Source: Ahaetulla prasina
Taxonomy: Eukaryota; Chordata; Lepidosauria; Squamata; Colubridae
Reading direction: 5' to 3'
NCBI RefSeq assembly: GCF_028640845.1
Contig: NC_080540.1
Location: forward strand, 169,513,752 to 169,577,751
Length of the DNA stretch: 64,000 nucleotides
Below, in pieces: positions 23,501-30,810 of this stretch (position 1 is the first letter of the stretch; each line of letters starts with the position of its first letter). The position numbers were made by a program, and so were the translations under genes. A model generated the notes under the pieces. The model saw only the letters and a program-made list of their open reading frames with translations. It did not search any database and had not been told where the DNA came from.

Positions 23501-26500
23501 TGACTGAGATGGTGTAGGGTTTCCTGCCTGGGCAGGGGGTTGGACTAGAAGGCCTCCAAGGTCCCTTCCAACTCTGTTGATATATTATATTAGAACAGGC
23601 AAAGATGCCATCCATCCAGGATGATTCAAAGATAGCAGATAAAAAGCTTCTGAAAAAAATTAAGTACAATTTGAAAAGTATACAAGTATGCCTATTGGGG
23701 AAACATAGCTGAAATGATTCCTGATCTGTATCTGTCACATGCCTTTAACATCGATCTTTGACCATCTTTTATTTTAAAGTGTAAAGATGTTTTAATTTCA
23801 GAAGATACATTTCTAAATATAGTTGTGTATCAAAACACATCACATATGATCTGTGTTTTGTTTTTAAATAAAAAAAAAACCAGCATCGTAAGATTTATAT
23901 TCTGATTAGTACCTCATTGTAAGAGATGAAGACACCGAGAGTGCAAAGTTACAAACATTGAATCATACCCCTGCATGCCCAAAGCAGCACAGTAGGTATT
24001 GGCAAATTTAATAACAGTGTATATAGGACAAATTTTTTGAGTAACAGTGGTACAGTTATCCATACACAATCATATTACTCAACAGAAAGATTAAGTTACT
24101 CAACAGAACAAACTAGAATGGTGATGATTAATTTTCAATGCACATAATGTGTCTTGTGTGCAAGACCTAATTCTACCAAGGATTCTGTCTTTTTCCCAAG
24201 GAGTCTACTTCTACTTTATCTTTACAGCTATTTAGTGATATATTTTAGGCTGAACCACAATAATGAAAGAGACAACTGGCATATTGACCTCTGGGATTTG
24301 TGGCTGTGGGGGGATTGACATCTGGCTCTTCCTAGTTCTGTTTTTATACTAGAACCACTAGATCATAAAGGAGGAAGGATCCAGCCTGACTGCCCCAATG
24401 CTCCATGTTCTGATCACCATGGAGAGCTCCAGGTATTGTTACTGCCACCTGGCAACACCTCAGAACATATTCAAACCCAAGTAGTTTTGACTATGCCTCT
24501 TGAGGAATTTCCTCTGATTTCACAGCAAGGTCTACCTAGAGCAGTGGTTCTTAAACTGTGGATATCTGTACCTATTCTGATCAGGGGTAATGAAGGAGTT
24601 GGTAATTGTTTGTGAGTCAGGATTCAAATTTGGGATTGCTGTTTTTGAGACACTTGTATAAAACAACAGCCTGTTTTAATTTGGGGTTGGTTTTTGGAAA
24701 AGGTAGAATTAATGACATTACTGTGTTTCCCCCAAAATAAGACCTTGTCTTATATTTTTTGAACCCCAAAATAAGTGCTTGGCCTTATTTTTGGGGAGGT
24801 CTTATTATTTTGGGGTGCATGGAGCAAGATGGGGCTTCTCTTGCTGTCTTACCTGATTTCCAGCTCTGTCTCCCTAACCCTAACCAGACCGGCTGCCCAT
24901 GCATTTAAATATTTTTTGGGGAGGGTTTATTTTGGGGGGAGGGTTTATTTTCGGGAAGGGTTTGTTTTCAGGGGAGAGATTTTTTTCGCGGAAACACGGT
25001 ATTTAAAACTGGGGAAAGTTTAAATAGCTTGATAATGGGTCCTTCAACCTCTGATCTGTGAACTGGTACCTGACTGTGGCATGCCAGAAACTGGGCTGCA
25101 CAAAAAAGCGAAGGCCCATCTGTGGGATGCAGGCAACACACAAAACACACCCCCACTGGTCCATGGAAAACCTCTCTCCATGGAACCAGTCCCTGGTGCT
25201 GAAAAAGTTGGGGCCACTGATCTAGAAAGACCGCAAAACTTGGGATTTATGGATGATATTTTGAAAAGATTCATGATAAAGTAGTACTGTATAGAGTAAA
25301 TACCTCTTTGATTGGAGTAATACATTGGACTTTAGTTTTCTGTTCACTAAAGTTCCTAGCAGTGTCAAAAGGTTTAAATGTTTCTGGCTGTATATCATTA
25401 GAAGGGAAGCATGTTTTTAAACCCTTTTTTTAAATGTAAATTTTCCTGCAAAATCCTTAAAATTAAGAGAGCCAAGACCATGCCGGCCAATGGATGAATT
25501 CAGTTTTGTAACTGCTAATGTTTGATTGCAATGATAGGCAACGTGTTACTTTAAAAGTATTTTGAACACGGTTCCCATAAACTCCACCCTGCAGACAGAG
25601 CCAGTTACAAAGGGTGATAGAACTGTCATCCAAAAATATCTTCAAAGGAAGTGAAGGGGCCTTGGTGGCTCAGGCTGTAAGATAGCCTGTTATTAAAACA
25701 CAGCAGCCTGCAATTACTGCAGGCTCGAATCCCACCAGGCCCAAGGTTGACTCAGCCTTCCATCCTTTATAAGGTAGGTAAAATGAGGACCCAGATTGTT
25801 GGGGGGGCAACAAGTTGACTTTGTAAATATACAAATAGAATGAGACTATTGCCTTACACACTGTAAGCCGCCCTGAGTCTTCGGAGAAGGGCGGGATATA
25901 AATGTAAAAAAAAAAAAAAGTGGTTGTTGCCACTGGGTGTCAGTGAAGAGGAAGTAAAAGTTTGTTTTAGCTACAGCAAATAGAACTGGGGAATGTCGGT
26001 ATCATCAATGAAGTAAACAACTGATGGTAAGCTAGCAATTACTATTGATAAAAGCAGCTTCTACTTACTGTTGAAACTGCAATAGCAAAATTAAGCAACT
26101 AAGAGCCGAGAGGAGGTAGGGGTGATAATTGGCTAGGAATTCCTTCATATGAGGAGCTCCTACCCAATCAGCTCACTCCTGCCTTCATTAGCTCCTCAAA
26201 AGGTTCGCCAATAGCTGTATGGCTTAAGCAGTTATCAATTTTCATTGCCCATTTCATATAAAGAAGAGAAGGTGCCAATACTTGCCCTTTTCTTGGTTAT
26301 CTGTAGTACCTGTTAAAGAAGGAAAAAATCTGGTGTGAATCTTCTGGTTACAGAGGAGCATATACCTTGTCATTTATTTCTATAGATATGGTTGCCAAAA
26401 CAGGCGGATGATTGTCAGCGTGGGAAAGGCGGCTGCAAGTCTCACTTCTCCGTTTTGGATTTTTGCATCTCATCTGGAGGAATATTTCCACACTTTCCAA

Positions 26501-28336
26501 TTGATTGATTCCCAATAGAGAGAGAAGGGCAGGCAGCTGAACTATTTAGATGCTGCCCAGTGATGAAATCCATTTTTTTTTACTACTGGTTCTGTGGGCG
26601 AGGCTTGGTGGGTGTGCTGTGGCTTGGTGGGCGTGGCTTGGTGGGTGTGGCAGGAGAAGGATATTACAAAATCTCCATTCCCACCCTAGTCTGGGGCCAG
26701 CCAGAGGTGGCATTTGCTGGTTCTCCGAACTACTCAAAATTTCCGCTACCGGTTCTCCGAATGACTCAAAATTTCCACTACCACTGGTTCCTCAGAACCT
26801 GTCAGAACCTGCTGGATTTCACCCCTGCTCCTGTCCTTTTGAACTATATATTTATTTATTTATTTATTTATTTATTTTAAAAAATATTTAAATGTTACCT
26901 TCAGGTTTTCCTAGGGAGGCTTACAATAGATTAAAATCAGCCAATGAAATCCCAAGCACTTAAAATAGAATATCATAACATGGTAATCTAAATACATAAT
27001 GCTAAAAGAATAAACCACTCAAGTAGCCGCCCACATCCAAAGCATGTAACAAAACTATCTTGCTAACTCAGGGTATTAATTGATTCAAAATCAACATTGT
27101 TTTGTCTGGTAATGAAAAGACCATGAATTGCTAGTTGTTCCTCACTGGGATCAGAGTCCCCTTGACACTTCAATGTCTGTTTTGCTTTGTATCCGTGAAG
27201 ACAACTTCTCAATGATTTAGGGGTGGACACAACAGGAAGAAAGAAATTTTGCAGCAAGATCAACAATGCTGCTACTGAAAAAATCCCATGGGAGGAGCCC
27301 ACGCCTCACTGTTCCTCTTCTCTATCCCTGAAGCGCTCGGTGGTGATATAGCTGCAATAGCTGCAAACGGCCTTAAGTGACTGCCGCGCACTTCAAAGGG
27401 CCACACTACAGCTGATCAGCGTTGTAGGCAGCGAGTAGACCGGTGCCTCTATTTTTAAAGAAGGTAGACCGGTGCCTGCCAAAAAAAGACACTTGGTAGA
27501 CCGGTGCCTCTCAGTAAAAGGCAATTGGTAGAGCGGGGCCTCTATTTTTTAAGAAGGTAGACCGGGGCCTCCCAAGTTTTGTATACTTTATTATTTTTAT
27601 TATTTATTATTATTGACCATGCCCATTCAGTCACCTGACCACCAAGCCACACCCACCAATTAAGTCACACCCACAGAACTGGTAGGGAAAATTTTTAGAT
27701 TTCACCCCTGAGTCAAACTATTCTCCAAAGCACCTGAGGGTAGAACAAGAAGCAATGGGTGGAAACTAATCAAGGAAAGAAGCAACTTAGAACTAAGGAG
27801 AAATTTCCTGACAGTTAGAACAATTAATAAGTGGAACGACTTGCCTTCAGAAGTTGTGAATGCTCCAACACTGGAAATTTTTAAGAAAATGTTGGATAAC
27901 CATCTGACTGAGATGGTGTAGGGTTTCCTGCCTGGGCAGGGGGTTGGACTAGAAGGCCTCCAAGCTCCCTTCCAACTCTGATGTTATGTTATGTTATGTT
28001 AAGTTATGAGCCTGCAGCAACAAGAAGCAACATATCAAATCTCTATTCCAGATTATATGTCTCCAATTTGACAATACAGCGTTTTATATGTGACCTTAAC
28101 TTTTTGAAACAAGGAATTATTACAGAACACATTCTGATCTCAGGACAACTAACTGTAGTGGTGACATCCACTTAGTCAAGCTTGGTCAGAGAATGGCTTA
28201 CCTGTTCTGCAGTGGATGAGATAATCTTCACAGCAGTTCTGATTTTGTTCACAGTTATCATCACAGTGGCACTCATCTTCCTTGTTATATATTTCATTAC
28301 ATCGTCCTTTGCAGGAATCCGCAGGACCATACAAAG
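7288..28336 (-). CDS. ENDOU: ENDOU, poly(U)-specific endoribonuclease (seven exons, 5' end not found)
   Basis: Coding exons in transcript order are 28336-28202, 23145-22980, 22279-22077, 20931-20821, 15165-15059, 8597-8455 and 7402-7288. Together they give 325 residues plus a stop. Each junction has AG/GT signals and matching phase (1,2,1,1,0,2). The product has one somatomedin-B domain with eight cysteines, then the EndoU domain. The family's active-site histidines are seen in GFEHVF and GFHNW; the lysine in FYKQVGS is probably the catalytic one. Known family members cleave RNA at uridines in a Mn-dependent way, releasing 2',3'-cyclic phosphates, and many are secreted. The human protein also has a signal peptide and an upstream somatomedin-B domain; neither was found here, so the gene probably extends beyond 28.4 kb on this strand. 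All exons read as intact. Introns are long and full of transposons, including an apparently intact Gypsy element in the same sense. Confidence 0.93.
7850..8116. mobile_element. hAT MITE of the GGTGAAATCC family
   Basis: It begins CAGAGGTGGGTTTCAGC and ends GAAACCCACCACTG. Flanks are atcaattg and atctattg (7 of 8). It closely resembles the copy at 5088-5320, with a short internal duplication of the CCACACCCACCAAGCCACGCC block. It lies in the last ENDOU intron. Confidence 0.87.
8455..8597 (-). CDS. ENDOU: ENDOU exon (core EndoU domain)
   Basis: The acceptor CTCTTTAG precedes 8597 and the donor GTAAGT follows 8455. It enters in phase 0 and leaves with two bases. It encodes [43 protein letters not shown], one of the most conserved parts of the family. 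The lysine of FYKQVGS is the likely catalytic lysine by spacing from GFHNW. Confidence 0.95.
8598..9340. other. ENDOU intron, nothing recognised
   Basis: No exon, RNA gene or nameable repeat is apparent. The few reading frames here are short and without family pattern. Confidence 0.45.
9342..9640 (-). mobile_element. Probable L1 3' end with pyrimidine-rich tract
   Basis: A T-run (about 9347-9355) opens the block, followed by a tail-like AT-rich stretch and a long C/T-rich tract (9430-9620). An antisense L1 3' end would look like this. No coding sequence is recoverable, so this is inference. The 95-residue frame over it is low complexity. Confidence 0.35.
9765..10272. mobile_element. TA-flanked MITE (TAAGACGCACC type)
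   Basis: The left end reads TACTGTATTTTTTGGAGCAT and the right end, reversed, TACCATATTTTTCAGAGTAT. Both are followed by AAGACGCACC-like words. The TA at each end suggests a Tc1/mariner-like target duplication. The interior has a partial inverted duplication around the words CTTGCAGCAAG and GAGGTAAATTGCTGGG. Confidence 0.7.
10273..11477. other. ENDOU intron, nothing recognised
   Basis: Contains a short (GGGA)n run near 10735-10757 and a CTTTTT-rich patch near 11095. I see no exon or nameable transposon. Confidence 0.4.
11657..12568 (-). pseudogene. LINE reverse transcriptase, 3' half (family A copy 1)
   Basis: A 303-residue open frame. It starts at the [14 protein letters not shown] block, has the YADD-type catalytic motif as FADD, the thumb, and the C-terminal LINE tail ending FLRGP. 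It is part of the longer EN-RT protein of family A. The frame upstream was cut by the SINE insertion, so the displayed start is not a natural start. Confidence 0.85.
12574..12844 (-). mobile_element. tRNA-headed SINE with GCCCTTCTCCGAAG tail, copy 1
   Basis: The tRNA-like head is at the right (GGGCCTCTGGTGGCGCAACA on the minus strand). The tail CGCCCTGAGTCTTCGGAGAA lies at the left with an AT-rich end. It interrupts LINE family A. The uninterrupted LINE sequence at about 37750-37780 shows the empty site. Other copies: 25656-25919 and 62661-62928. Confidence 0.85.
12752..13171 (-). pseudogene. LINE reverse transcriptase, N-terminal half (family A copy 1)
   Basis: It encodes [20 protein letters not shown] and [19 protein letters not shown], the RT fingers and first catalytic aspartate region. 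The last residues (after ALSN) are read-through into the SINE, so the frame is broken there. Confidence 0.85.
13707..14369 (-). pseudogene. LINE AP-endonuclease C-terminal part (family A copy 1)
   Basis: The translation has [15 protein letters not shown] (the GDFN-type motif) and SNSDHCMI (the SDH motif) in family order. The N-terminal catalytic part of the endonuclease is missing, so the copy is 5' truncated near 14380, beside a GATA block. Confidence 0.8.
14400..14546. repeat. Bkm-like (GATA)n(GACA)n block
   Basis: Tandem GATA tetramers (about 14400-14490) pass into GACA tetramers (about 14490-14546). The combination is the signature of banded krait minor (Bkm) satellite DNA, known from snakes. 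The long Cys/Leu/Ser and Tyr/Leu/Ser reading frames over it are artefacts of the repeat. Confidence 0.9.
14547..15058. other. ENDOU intron, nothing recognised
   Basis: Unique-looking intronic DNA between the GATA/GACA block and the ENDOU exon at 15059. Confidence 0.45.
15059..15165 (-). CDS. ENDOU: ENDOU exon with GFHNW active-site histidine
   Basis: The acceptor CTTTCTAG precedes 15165 and the donor GTATGT follows 15059. It starts in phase 1, ends in phase 0, and encodes [20 protein letters not shown] then [20 protein letters not shown] carries the second conserved histidine. A Gypsy element ends only 218 bp upstream of the acceptor. Confidence 0.95.
15383..15560 (-). mobile_element. Gypsy 3' LTR
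   Basis: 178 bp, reading TGTAATG...CGTAACA on the element strand. I find no difference from the 5' LTR at 19758-19935. The target duplication cgcta lies at 15378-15382. Confidence 0.95.
15561..15573 (-). promoter_or_regulatory. Polypurine tract of the Gypsy element
   Basis: GGGAGGGAAGGAG on the element strand directly abuts the 3' LTR. It is the expected plus-strand primer for reverse transcription. Confidence 0.85.
15612..19169 (-). CDS. pol: Gypsy pol polyprotein
   Basis: A 1185-residue uninterrupted frame. Two zinc knuckles lie at residues 55-87 (CX2CX3HX4C and CX2CX4HX4C). The aspartic protease has DTGSA near 155 and LLGLDW near 226. The RT catalytic motif is YFDD near 435. RNase H shows DASPYG near 583, an E near 625 and TDHRP near 651. 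Integrase has an HHCC finger at about 802-838 and the catalytic triad D866, D920, E956 (D-35-E), then a GPF/Y-type module near 1059. No chromodomain is evident. The frame overlaps gag by 113 nt and is +1 relative to it, so expression probably needs a +1 frameshift or reinitiation; the ATG at 19169 is only the first Met in frame. The protein is expected to copy and integrate the element. Confidence 0.93.
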   Translation of the reverse strand: MKCPPKRRKPYKSHSRHRRARARNQPRSTMKKSDGEDEEGVCLTERRGKEDRDECGSCGGQHQRQRCKFKDATCRRCEKKGHLAQVCRAPQPSRRKFKPTNQSAGSARRPAIGQNKKGANSNRTTVIIGRAATRVEKKIFTKPKIEGVPCRLEVDTGSAITIMSWDTFAKTLPRIAKRKLQTQRLRVHDYQGNRIPVRGTTSVRVEYGPHKKTLPITIVEGTLPSLLGLDWFRALGMGVTGIYRSDFNLKDTLMNEFEDVFKDCLGKYKGTPISFNLDPQVAPIRLKARRVPFALKPKIDKEIDKLISQGILVPVDHAKWETPIVTPVKPDGSVRICADYKATLNKALQKSAYPVPVVQHLLHSLGQGHVFAKLDLAQAYQQLPVDANTAEAQTIVTHRGAFKCTRLQFGVSVAPGLFQNLMERLLQGLPGVVPYFDDVLVSAENLEELGERLRKVLGIFRSAGLKVKVNKCQIGVESVEFLGYRIDKEGIHPTESKVKAIRKAPAPKNKAELQAFLGLVNFYAVFLKNKATVAEPLHKLLGKNTAWSWGKTEARAFEAVKHLLSSDSLLIQYHSTMPLVLVCDASPYGVGAVLSHRLPNGTEAPIAFYSRTMSSTERNYSQLDKEALAIVSGVKKFHEYVFGRDFEIVTDHRPLLGLLAGDRPTPVALSPRLTRWTIFLAAYSYKLWHRPGKELGHEDALSRCPLPGAIEDPTPGTPILLIDSLDSGPVTSKEVARASYRDIILRTVLGWVQRGWPAAPGERFKEFVKKRGELSAQGGCLLWGDRVVIPEKLRNRVLDLLHEGHPGIVRMKGLARSYVWWPLMDSEIAERVGKCQACQESRPLPPTAPVREWERPQGPWSRIHIDFAGPFHGQTFLVVVDAYSKWLEIILMRSMTAEAVISVLRHLFVTHGLPDTLVSDNGPQFTATQFEEYLAEEGIRHALSAPFHPATNGLAERFVRSAKEALSRLKPGDWQTKIDVFLAVQHRTPCVTTGRSPAELLMGRKLRCPLDHLNPNYTPEGYKGEIGKTRKMEIGDRVWAHNYGEGPTWIAGQILNRTGPKSYLVELKDGRVWRRHIDQIRKRIAEQSELVETGPDYTMFDSTADSNPEKSQDLSEFPEVQRRPQVPVENSRDDSANNPGPDGLEKELRGANSPSSQLDPLPGNVLRRSERVRRRPVYLRDYVEK
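19057..19659 (-). CDS. gag: Gypsy gag capsid protein
   Basis: The chosen start ATG at 19659-19657 gives a 200-residue protein beginning [12 protein letters not shown]. The frame is open upstream through the LTR, but that part is not conserved-looking. The middle has the gag-type pattern [20 protein letters not shown] and [11 protein letters not shown] seen in retrotransposon capsids. The zinc knuckles are not here; they are in the pol frame, so a complete Gag-NC would need the frame change. It overlaps pol at 19057-19169. Confidence 0.88.
   Translation of the reverse strand: MASYTPPAPFDPAREKWGTYMTRFESFLEANELQGVPDNRKRAYFLSHCGPEVIDIAEALAEPTPVQSVSWQTLQNLLKNHFAPTPSKYVRRFEFGERRQQEGESISDYMAALRKASKDCGYRDLDEELLEQLIRGVRDIRLRRRLLSKSNLTLANALDEARAHEMSTQAAETLQKPLTPSASASAKSTPVHNEEIRRRG
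19739..19756 (-). promoter_or_regulatory. Gypsy primer binding site
   Basis: One base inside the 5' LTR, the element strand reads TGGCGACGAAGGTGGGAT, complementary to a tRNA 3' end with CCA. It most resembles the 3' end of serine tRNA (GCT) as I recall it. The tRNA identity is inference. Confidence 0.7.
19758..19935 (-). mobile_element. Gypsy 5' LTR with promoter
   Basis: 178 bp. On the element strand it holds GATTGG (inverted CCAAT, 19890-19885), a TATA box TATATAAGG (19863-19855) and an ATTAAA poly(A) signal (19815-19810) in that order. The duplication cgcta follows at 19936-19940. Confidence 0.92.
20365..20776. mobile_element. MITE of the GGTAGTCCT family, with a small insertion
   Basis: It begins TACTGGTAGTCCTTGAGTTA and ends CCCAAGGACTACCTGCA, inverted repeats starting with TA. 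At about 20496-20560 it contains a SINE/LINE-type 3' tail (CTGCCAGATAAATCTAATAA with AAAT repeats). It is related to 33322-33712. Confidence 0.65.
20821..20931 (-). CDS. ENDOU: ENDOU exon with EHVF active-site histidine
   Basis: The acceptor CCATCCTAG precedes 20931 and the donor GTAGGT follows 20821. Phase 1 in and 1 out. It encodes [20 protein letters not shown], then [16 protein letters not shown]. The GFEHVF histidine is the first active-site histidine of the family. Confidence 0.95.
21397..21749 (-). mobile_element. Sauria SINE, copy 1
   Basis: The minus-strand head GGGACGCGGTGGCTCAGTGG is tRNA-like. The body has GGAGACGTCTTCAGACAG, and the 3' end is the Bov-B-like CCTTTACTTTTACC. It is flanked by an 11-bp duplication gctaagcataa (21386-21396 and 21750-21760). 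Such SINEs are squamate-specific and moved by Bov-B LINE machinery. Confidence 0.93.
21985..22040 (+). mobile_element. Ancient CR1 3' end
   Basis: GAGGTTGACCCCTTCTACGG is followed by TTCTGTGATTCTGT, the canonical CR1 end with its 8-bp ATTCTGTG repeat. Confidence 0.6.
22077..22279 (-). CDS. ENDOU: ENDOU exon, start of the EndoU domain
   Basis: The acceptor TTGGGCAG precedes 22279 and the donor GTAAGT follows 22077. Phase 2 in and 1 out. It encodes [20 protein letters not shown] and, at the end, [18 protein letters not shown], matching the N-terminal EndoU helices. Confidence 0.94.
22980..23145 (-). CDS. ENDOU: ENDOU exon, linker and first EndoU helix
   Basis: The acceptor TTCCAACAG precedes 23145 and the donor GTAAGT follows 22980. 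Phase 1 in and 2 out. It encodes [20 protein letters not shown] then [19 protein letters not shown], the family's start of the EndoU fold, followed by a variable linker. Confidence 0.92.
23200..23600 (+). mobile_element. CR1 LINE 3' fragment, copy 1
   Basis: The translation has [36 protein letters not shown] and [17 protein letters not shown], the CR1 RT C-terminus. The 3' end reads GGACTAGAAGGCCTCCAAGG, TCCCTTCCAACTCTG and a short AT repeat tail. It is 5' truncated near 23200. A sister copy lies at 27711-28007. Confidence 0.85.
23601..24718. other. ENDOU intron, nothing recognised
   Basis: No exon or nameable transposon is seen. Confidence 0.4.
24719..25001. mobile_element. TA-flanked MITE of the AATAAGACC type, copy 2
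   Basis: It begins TACTGTGTTTCCCCCAAAAT and ends CGCGGAAACACGGTA, inverted repeats with TA at both ends. The interior repeats GGGTTTATTTTGGGG-like units. It is a relative of 470-701. Confidence 0.65.
25040..25222. mobile_element. Degenerate hAT (Charlie-like) element
   Basis: The order TTCAACCTCTGATCTGTGAA, ACTGGTACC, CCATGGAA and AAAAAGTTGGGGCCACTG follows widespread hAT-Charlie MITEs with CAGGGGTCCCCAACC ends. The left end is decayed and no target duplication is visible. Confidence 0.5.
25656..25919 (+). mobile_element. tRNA-headed SINE with CGGAGAAGGGCGGG tail, copy 2
   Basis: A tRNA-like head (GGTGGCTCAGGCTGTAAG as A box, GGCTCGAATCCCACC as B box) is followed by the body and the tail CGGAGAAGGGCGGGATATAA, ending in an A-run at 25905-25919. 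Confidence 0.88.
25920..26549. other. ENDOU intron, nothing recognised
   Basis: No exon or nameable repeat is seen. Confidence 0.4.
26558..26827. mobile_element. hAT MITE of the GGTGAAATCC family (reverse orientation)
   Basis: It begins CAGTGATGAAATCCATTTTT and ends GGATTTCACCCCTG. The family core is present in reverse (TACTGGTTCTGTGGGCG at the left end). The 8-bp flanks match at 5 of 8, so the duplication has decayed. Confidence 0.8.
26846..26879. repeat. (TTTA)n microsatellite
   Basis: Tandem ATTT units ending in TTTTAAAAAA, probably the A-rich tail of a decayed retroelement. Confidence 0.85.
27326..27710. mobile_element. hAT element of the long variant, with ~30-bp tandem motif
   Basis: The right 140 bp match the right end of the element at 33891-35060 (GTTTTGTATACTTT through GGGAAAATTTTTAGATTTCACCCCTG). 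The interior instead has five imperfect copies of GTAGACCGGTGCCTC at 27435, 27464, 27496, 27528 and 27557. The left end is uncertain (about 27326). The right end abuts the CR1 fragment at 27711. Confidence 0.6.
27711..28007 (+). mobile_element. CR1 LINE 3' fragment, copy 2
   Basis: It starts in GTCAAACTATTCTCCAAAGC, matches the copy at 23310-23580 base for base over long runs, and ends CCCTTCCAACTCTGATG with four ATGTT-type tail repeats. The hAT element at 27326-27710 joins it directly, so the hAT inserted into this CR1. Confidence 0.85.
28202..28336 (-). CDS. ENDOU: ENDOU exon, somatomedin-B domain
   Basis: The acceptor CTTTTCAG precedes 28336 and the donor GTAAGC follows 28202. It is a symmetric phase 1-1 exon of 135 bp. 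It encodes [20 protein letters not shown] then [19 protein letters not shown] and IHCRT. All eight cysteines of the somatomedin-B knot are present in the order C-C-CxC-C-CC-C. Upstream exons were not found within the window. Confidence 0.92.
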
Positions 28337-28980
28337 CTGAAAAGTAGAAGTAATATTGGGAGAGGCAAAACAGTTAGCAGGGCCACGATTAGCAGCAAAT
28401 GGCAATAAAAAAAGATGATCCTGATGCCATATTTGAGGGCTAATGGAGTGTCTCCCTCAGCTAGAAGAACATTTGGGTTCTGTTCCTTTGAATATTGTCA
28501 AAGAAAGGGGGTCACTCTAAATGAATAGAGATTACAACAACCCAATGCTGTGTGGGTGGCCTATAGAAAACACTTGATTTGAATTGGCTTCCTCATTGGT
28601 CTTAGGTACCAGCTCAAAATAATGGTGATGATCTTTAAAACGCTGAAACTTAGAATATATAAAGGACTACTTATTCCTATAAATCTATCCATTCACTGAG
28701 ATCAACTTCAAGAAGCCTTCCTGAAGCCTTCCTGCATCTAAAGCTTTAAGTCCCCCCTTCCAAGGGAGCCTTGTCTCATTACCTTGCTAAGAATCCTTGG
28801 AAGATGGTTCAGGTACTTTATTCCACCAGGAATAAATATTTCTCATCTTTAATCTAGAGCCTATTTTTGTTATCCGAATTCATTTGTTTGGATATAATCC
28901 CTTAGAGCAACAGAAGATACATCTCCCTTGTCTGAATGATGACCCTTCAAATATTTGAAAAGTATTTGTTGTATTCTTTC
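28337..28980. other. Probable ENDOU upstream intron with an L2-like remnant
   Basis: About 28540-28860 resembles a decayed L2-type LINE end in plus orientation (AATTGGCTTCCTCATTGGTC). Little else can be said. Confidence 0.35.
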
Positions 28981-30320
28981 TTTCTTTCTTTCTTTTTCTT
29001 TTTTAAGTTTTTTATTTTTCAAAATATAAACATTCCATCTTTCCTTAAACAGTGTGTCATCTGGGTACAAATATCTCTGTACAACAGCCGTTAGCATTTA
29101 CAACCTCATTCACATTTAATATTAATTGTCTAATCTTAAAATTATTGTACATTAAACTGTTGAACATTATAAGCCTCTTCATTTTTTCTCTTAACATGTC
29201 TTCTAGTAAAAATATAATAATGATAGTATTAAACATAATTATCCTCATCATCATAATACTAACAATTTTCTTATTTATACCTCTATTTTAACATATTTTC
29301 TATTCTTCTTTAATCTTCTCCTTTTATTTCCAGTTTTCCTTTTTATCCTCTAACCATGGAGAAAATACTTCCCATATCATATAATATTCAGTTGGTTCTT
29401 TCTCCTTAATTGCTACTGGTAGTCTGTTCATTTCTGCACATTCTAATATTTTCCTAATCACCTTCTCCTCAATAGGAATCTCTTAACTTTTCCAGTGTTG
29501 TGCAAATACAATTCTAGCTGCAGTTAAAACATGGATAATTAAATAAGTATTCTCTTTATTATAACTTTCAGTTAAGATCCCCAAAAATATTTCTGGTTTT
29601 AGCTCAATGCATTGTTTTATCATCTTTTTCAACCATATCTTTATTTTTATTGATTTTTTTTTTTTTGCTTCTACACATGTCCACCACATACAATAGTAAG
29701 ATCCGGGTTTCTGATGGCAGTTCTAACATTTAGCTGACTTATCTTTAAACATCTTTGCCAACCTCCCCAGAGTAAGGTGCCATCTATAAAACATCCTATA
29801 CAAGTTCTCTTTGTATGCAATTGACATTGTTAATTTATAATTCCTATCCCACAGTTTCTGCCACTTATCTAATTCTATCATGTAACCAAATTTTTTTGCC
29901 TATGCTATCATTGTCTCTTTTACTTGTTCCTCTTCCAAATTTATACCCAGTAAATAGCTATACAATTTCTTTATCAATCTTTCTTCCTGTTAATATTTTA
30001 TCTAATTCTGTTAGTTCTTTATAAAAACCATGTAATTTAGCATGTTTCTCATATCTAGAATGTATCAACACTTGAACCATGTTATATCTATCCCTTGCTC
30101 ACTCATTTCTTGCTTAGTTTTGAGTTCCCCCTTTTCATTCAAGATATCAAGATATCTTTATATCTAACAATATTTCCCATATTAATAATATTTGGACGCT
30201 TCCATTGTTGAAAGCCAAACTGGTATCCTCAAATACCAGTTGTATTGTTTCTTGATCTCTTGAAATACACCCATTTAAAAGAACATTTCCCTCTTATTCT
30301 TCTCTTCCTCTTCTCTCTCT
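28980..30320 (-). mobile_element. L1 LINE 3' end, copy A
   Basis: A T/CTTT-rich stretch at the left is the tail. Minus-strand translation at 29830-29480 gives WHLTPG (from a shifted frame), MWWTCVEAKKKK and EIFLGILTESYNKENTYLII then HVLTAARIVFAQHWK, the L1 ORF2 C-terminus. Frameshifts and stops are frequent. It is 5' truncated near 30.3 kb. Confidence 0.75.
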
Positions 30321-30614
30321 CGCCTTTCTGTTGTATTTTTTTTGCTTACACAGCTGACAAGGTATCAAATGCATTTCCCCAATACACAAAGCTTGTGGTT
30401 AAAAAAAAAAGTCAATCACATTCTTCTGCAATTAAGTCAACTTCACCGTCTACTACTGGTGGCTTACTTCCAAACTAACTATGCCAGGGAAAGCAAACAT
30501 AGAACTCTCAGTTTGGATTGGCCAGAAAAGAGATCCCGAACAAGAATATATATATATATATATAAAAATAGAAGAGAATACATGTAACTCAGGTTTAAAC
30601 TGTGCAGTCCTTGT

Positions 30615-30695
30615 TACTTTCTGAGCTTTGTTATTTGCTTGTAGTCATTTCATTACTGAACTAGGCAATAGCATCAGTCCTAGTGAGTGTGGAGC
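30615..30695 (-). other. Hammerhead-like repeat, inverted copy (Penelope-type)
   Basis: The minus strand reads GGACTGATGC (30680-30671), a stem-loop region GCCTAGTTCAGTAA, then TGAAATG with GAAA at 30651-30648. This is a decayed copy of the repeat also found at 30811 and 41205. The last base of the CUGAUGA box is changed, so self-cleavage is unlikely. Confidence 0.45.
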
Positions 30696-30810
30696 TTGTC
30701 CTGCTCAGGTTGGTGGGAGTGTGGTTTTCTCCTTGGTAGTTGATTAAGGTATCGTTTTCTGCTTGATTGCTTGTCTGGTGTTGTTTGTCTGCTTAGCTGA
30801 AACAGCACTC

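Noticed and set aside
27063..27302. 79-residue minus frame with a signal-peptide-like start
   Set aside because: No family match, no splice logic with ENDOU phases and no supporting neighbours.
30541..30570. CRISPR-like or regular spacer arrays
   Set aside because: All tandem repeats seen are simple microsatellites or transposon-internal repeats; nothing resembles repeat-spacer units.
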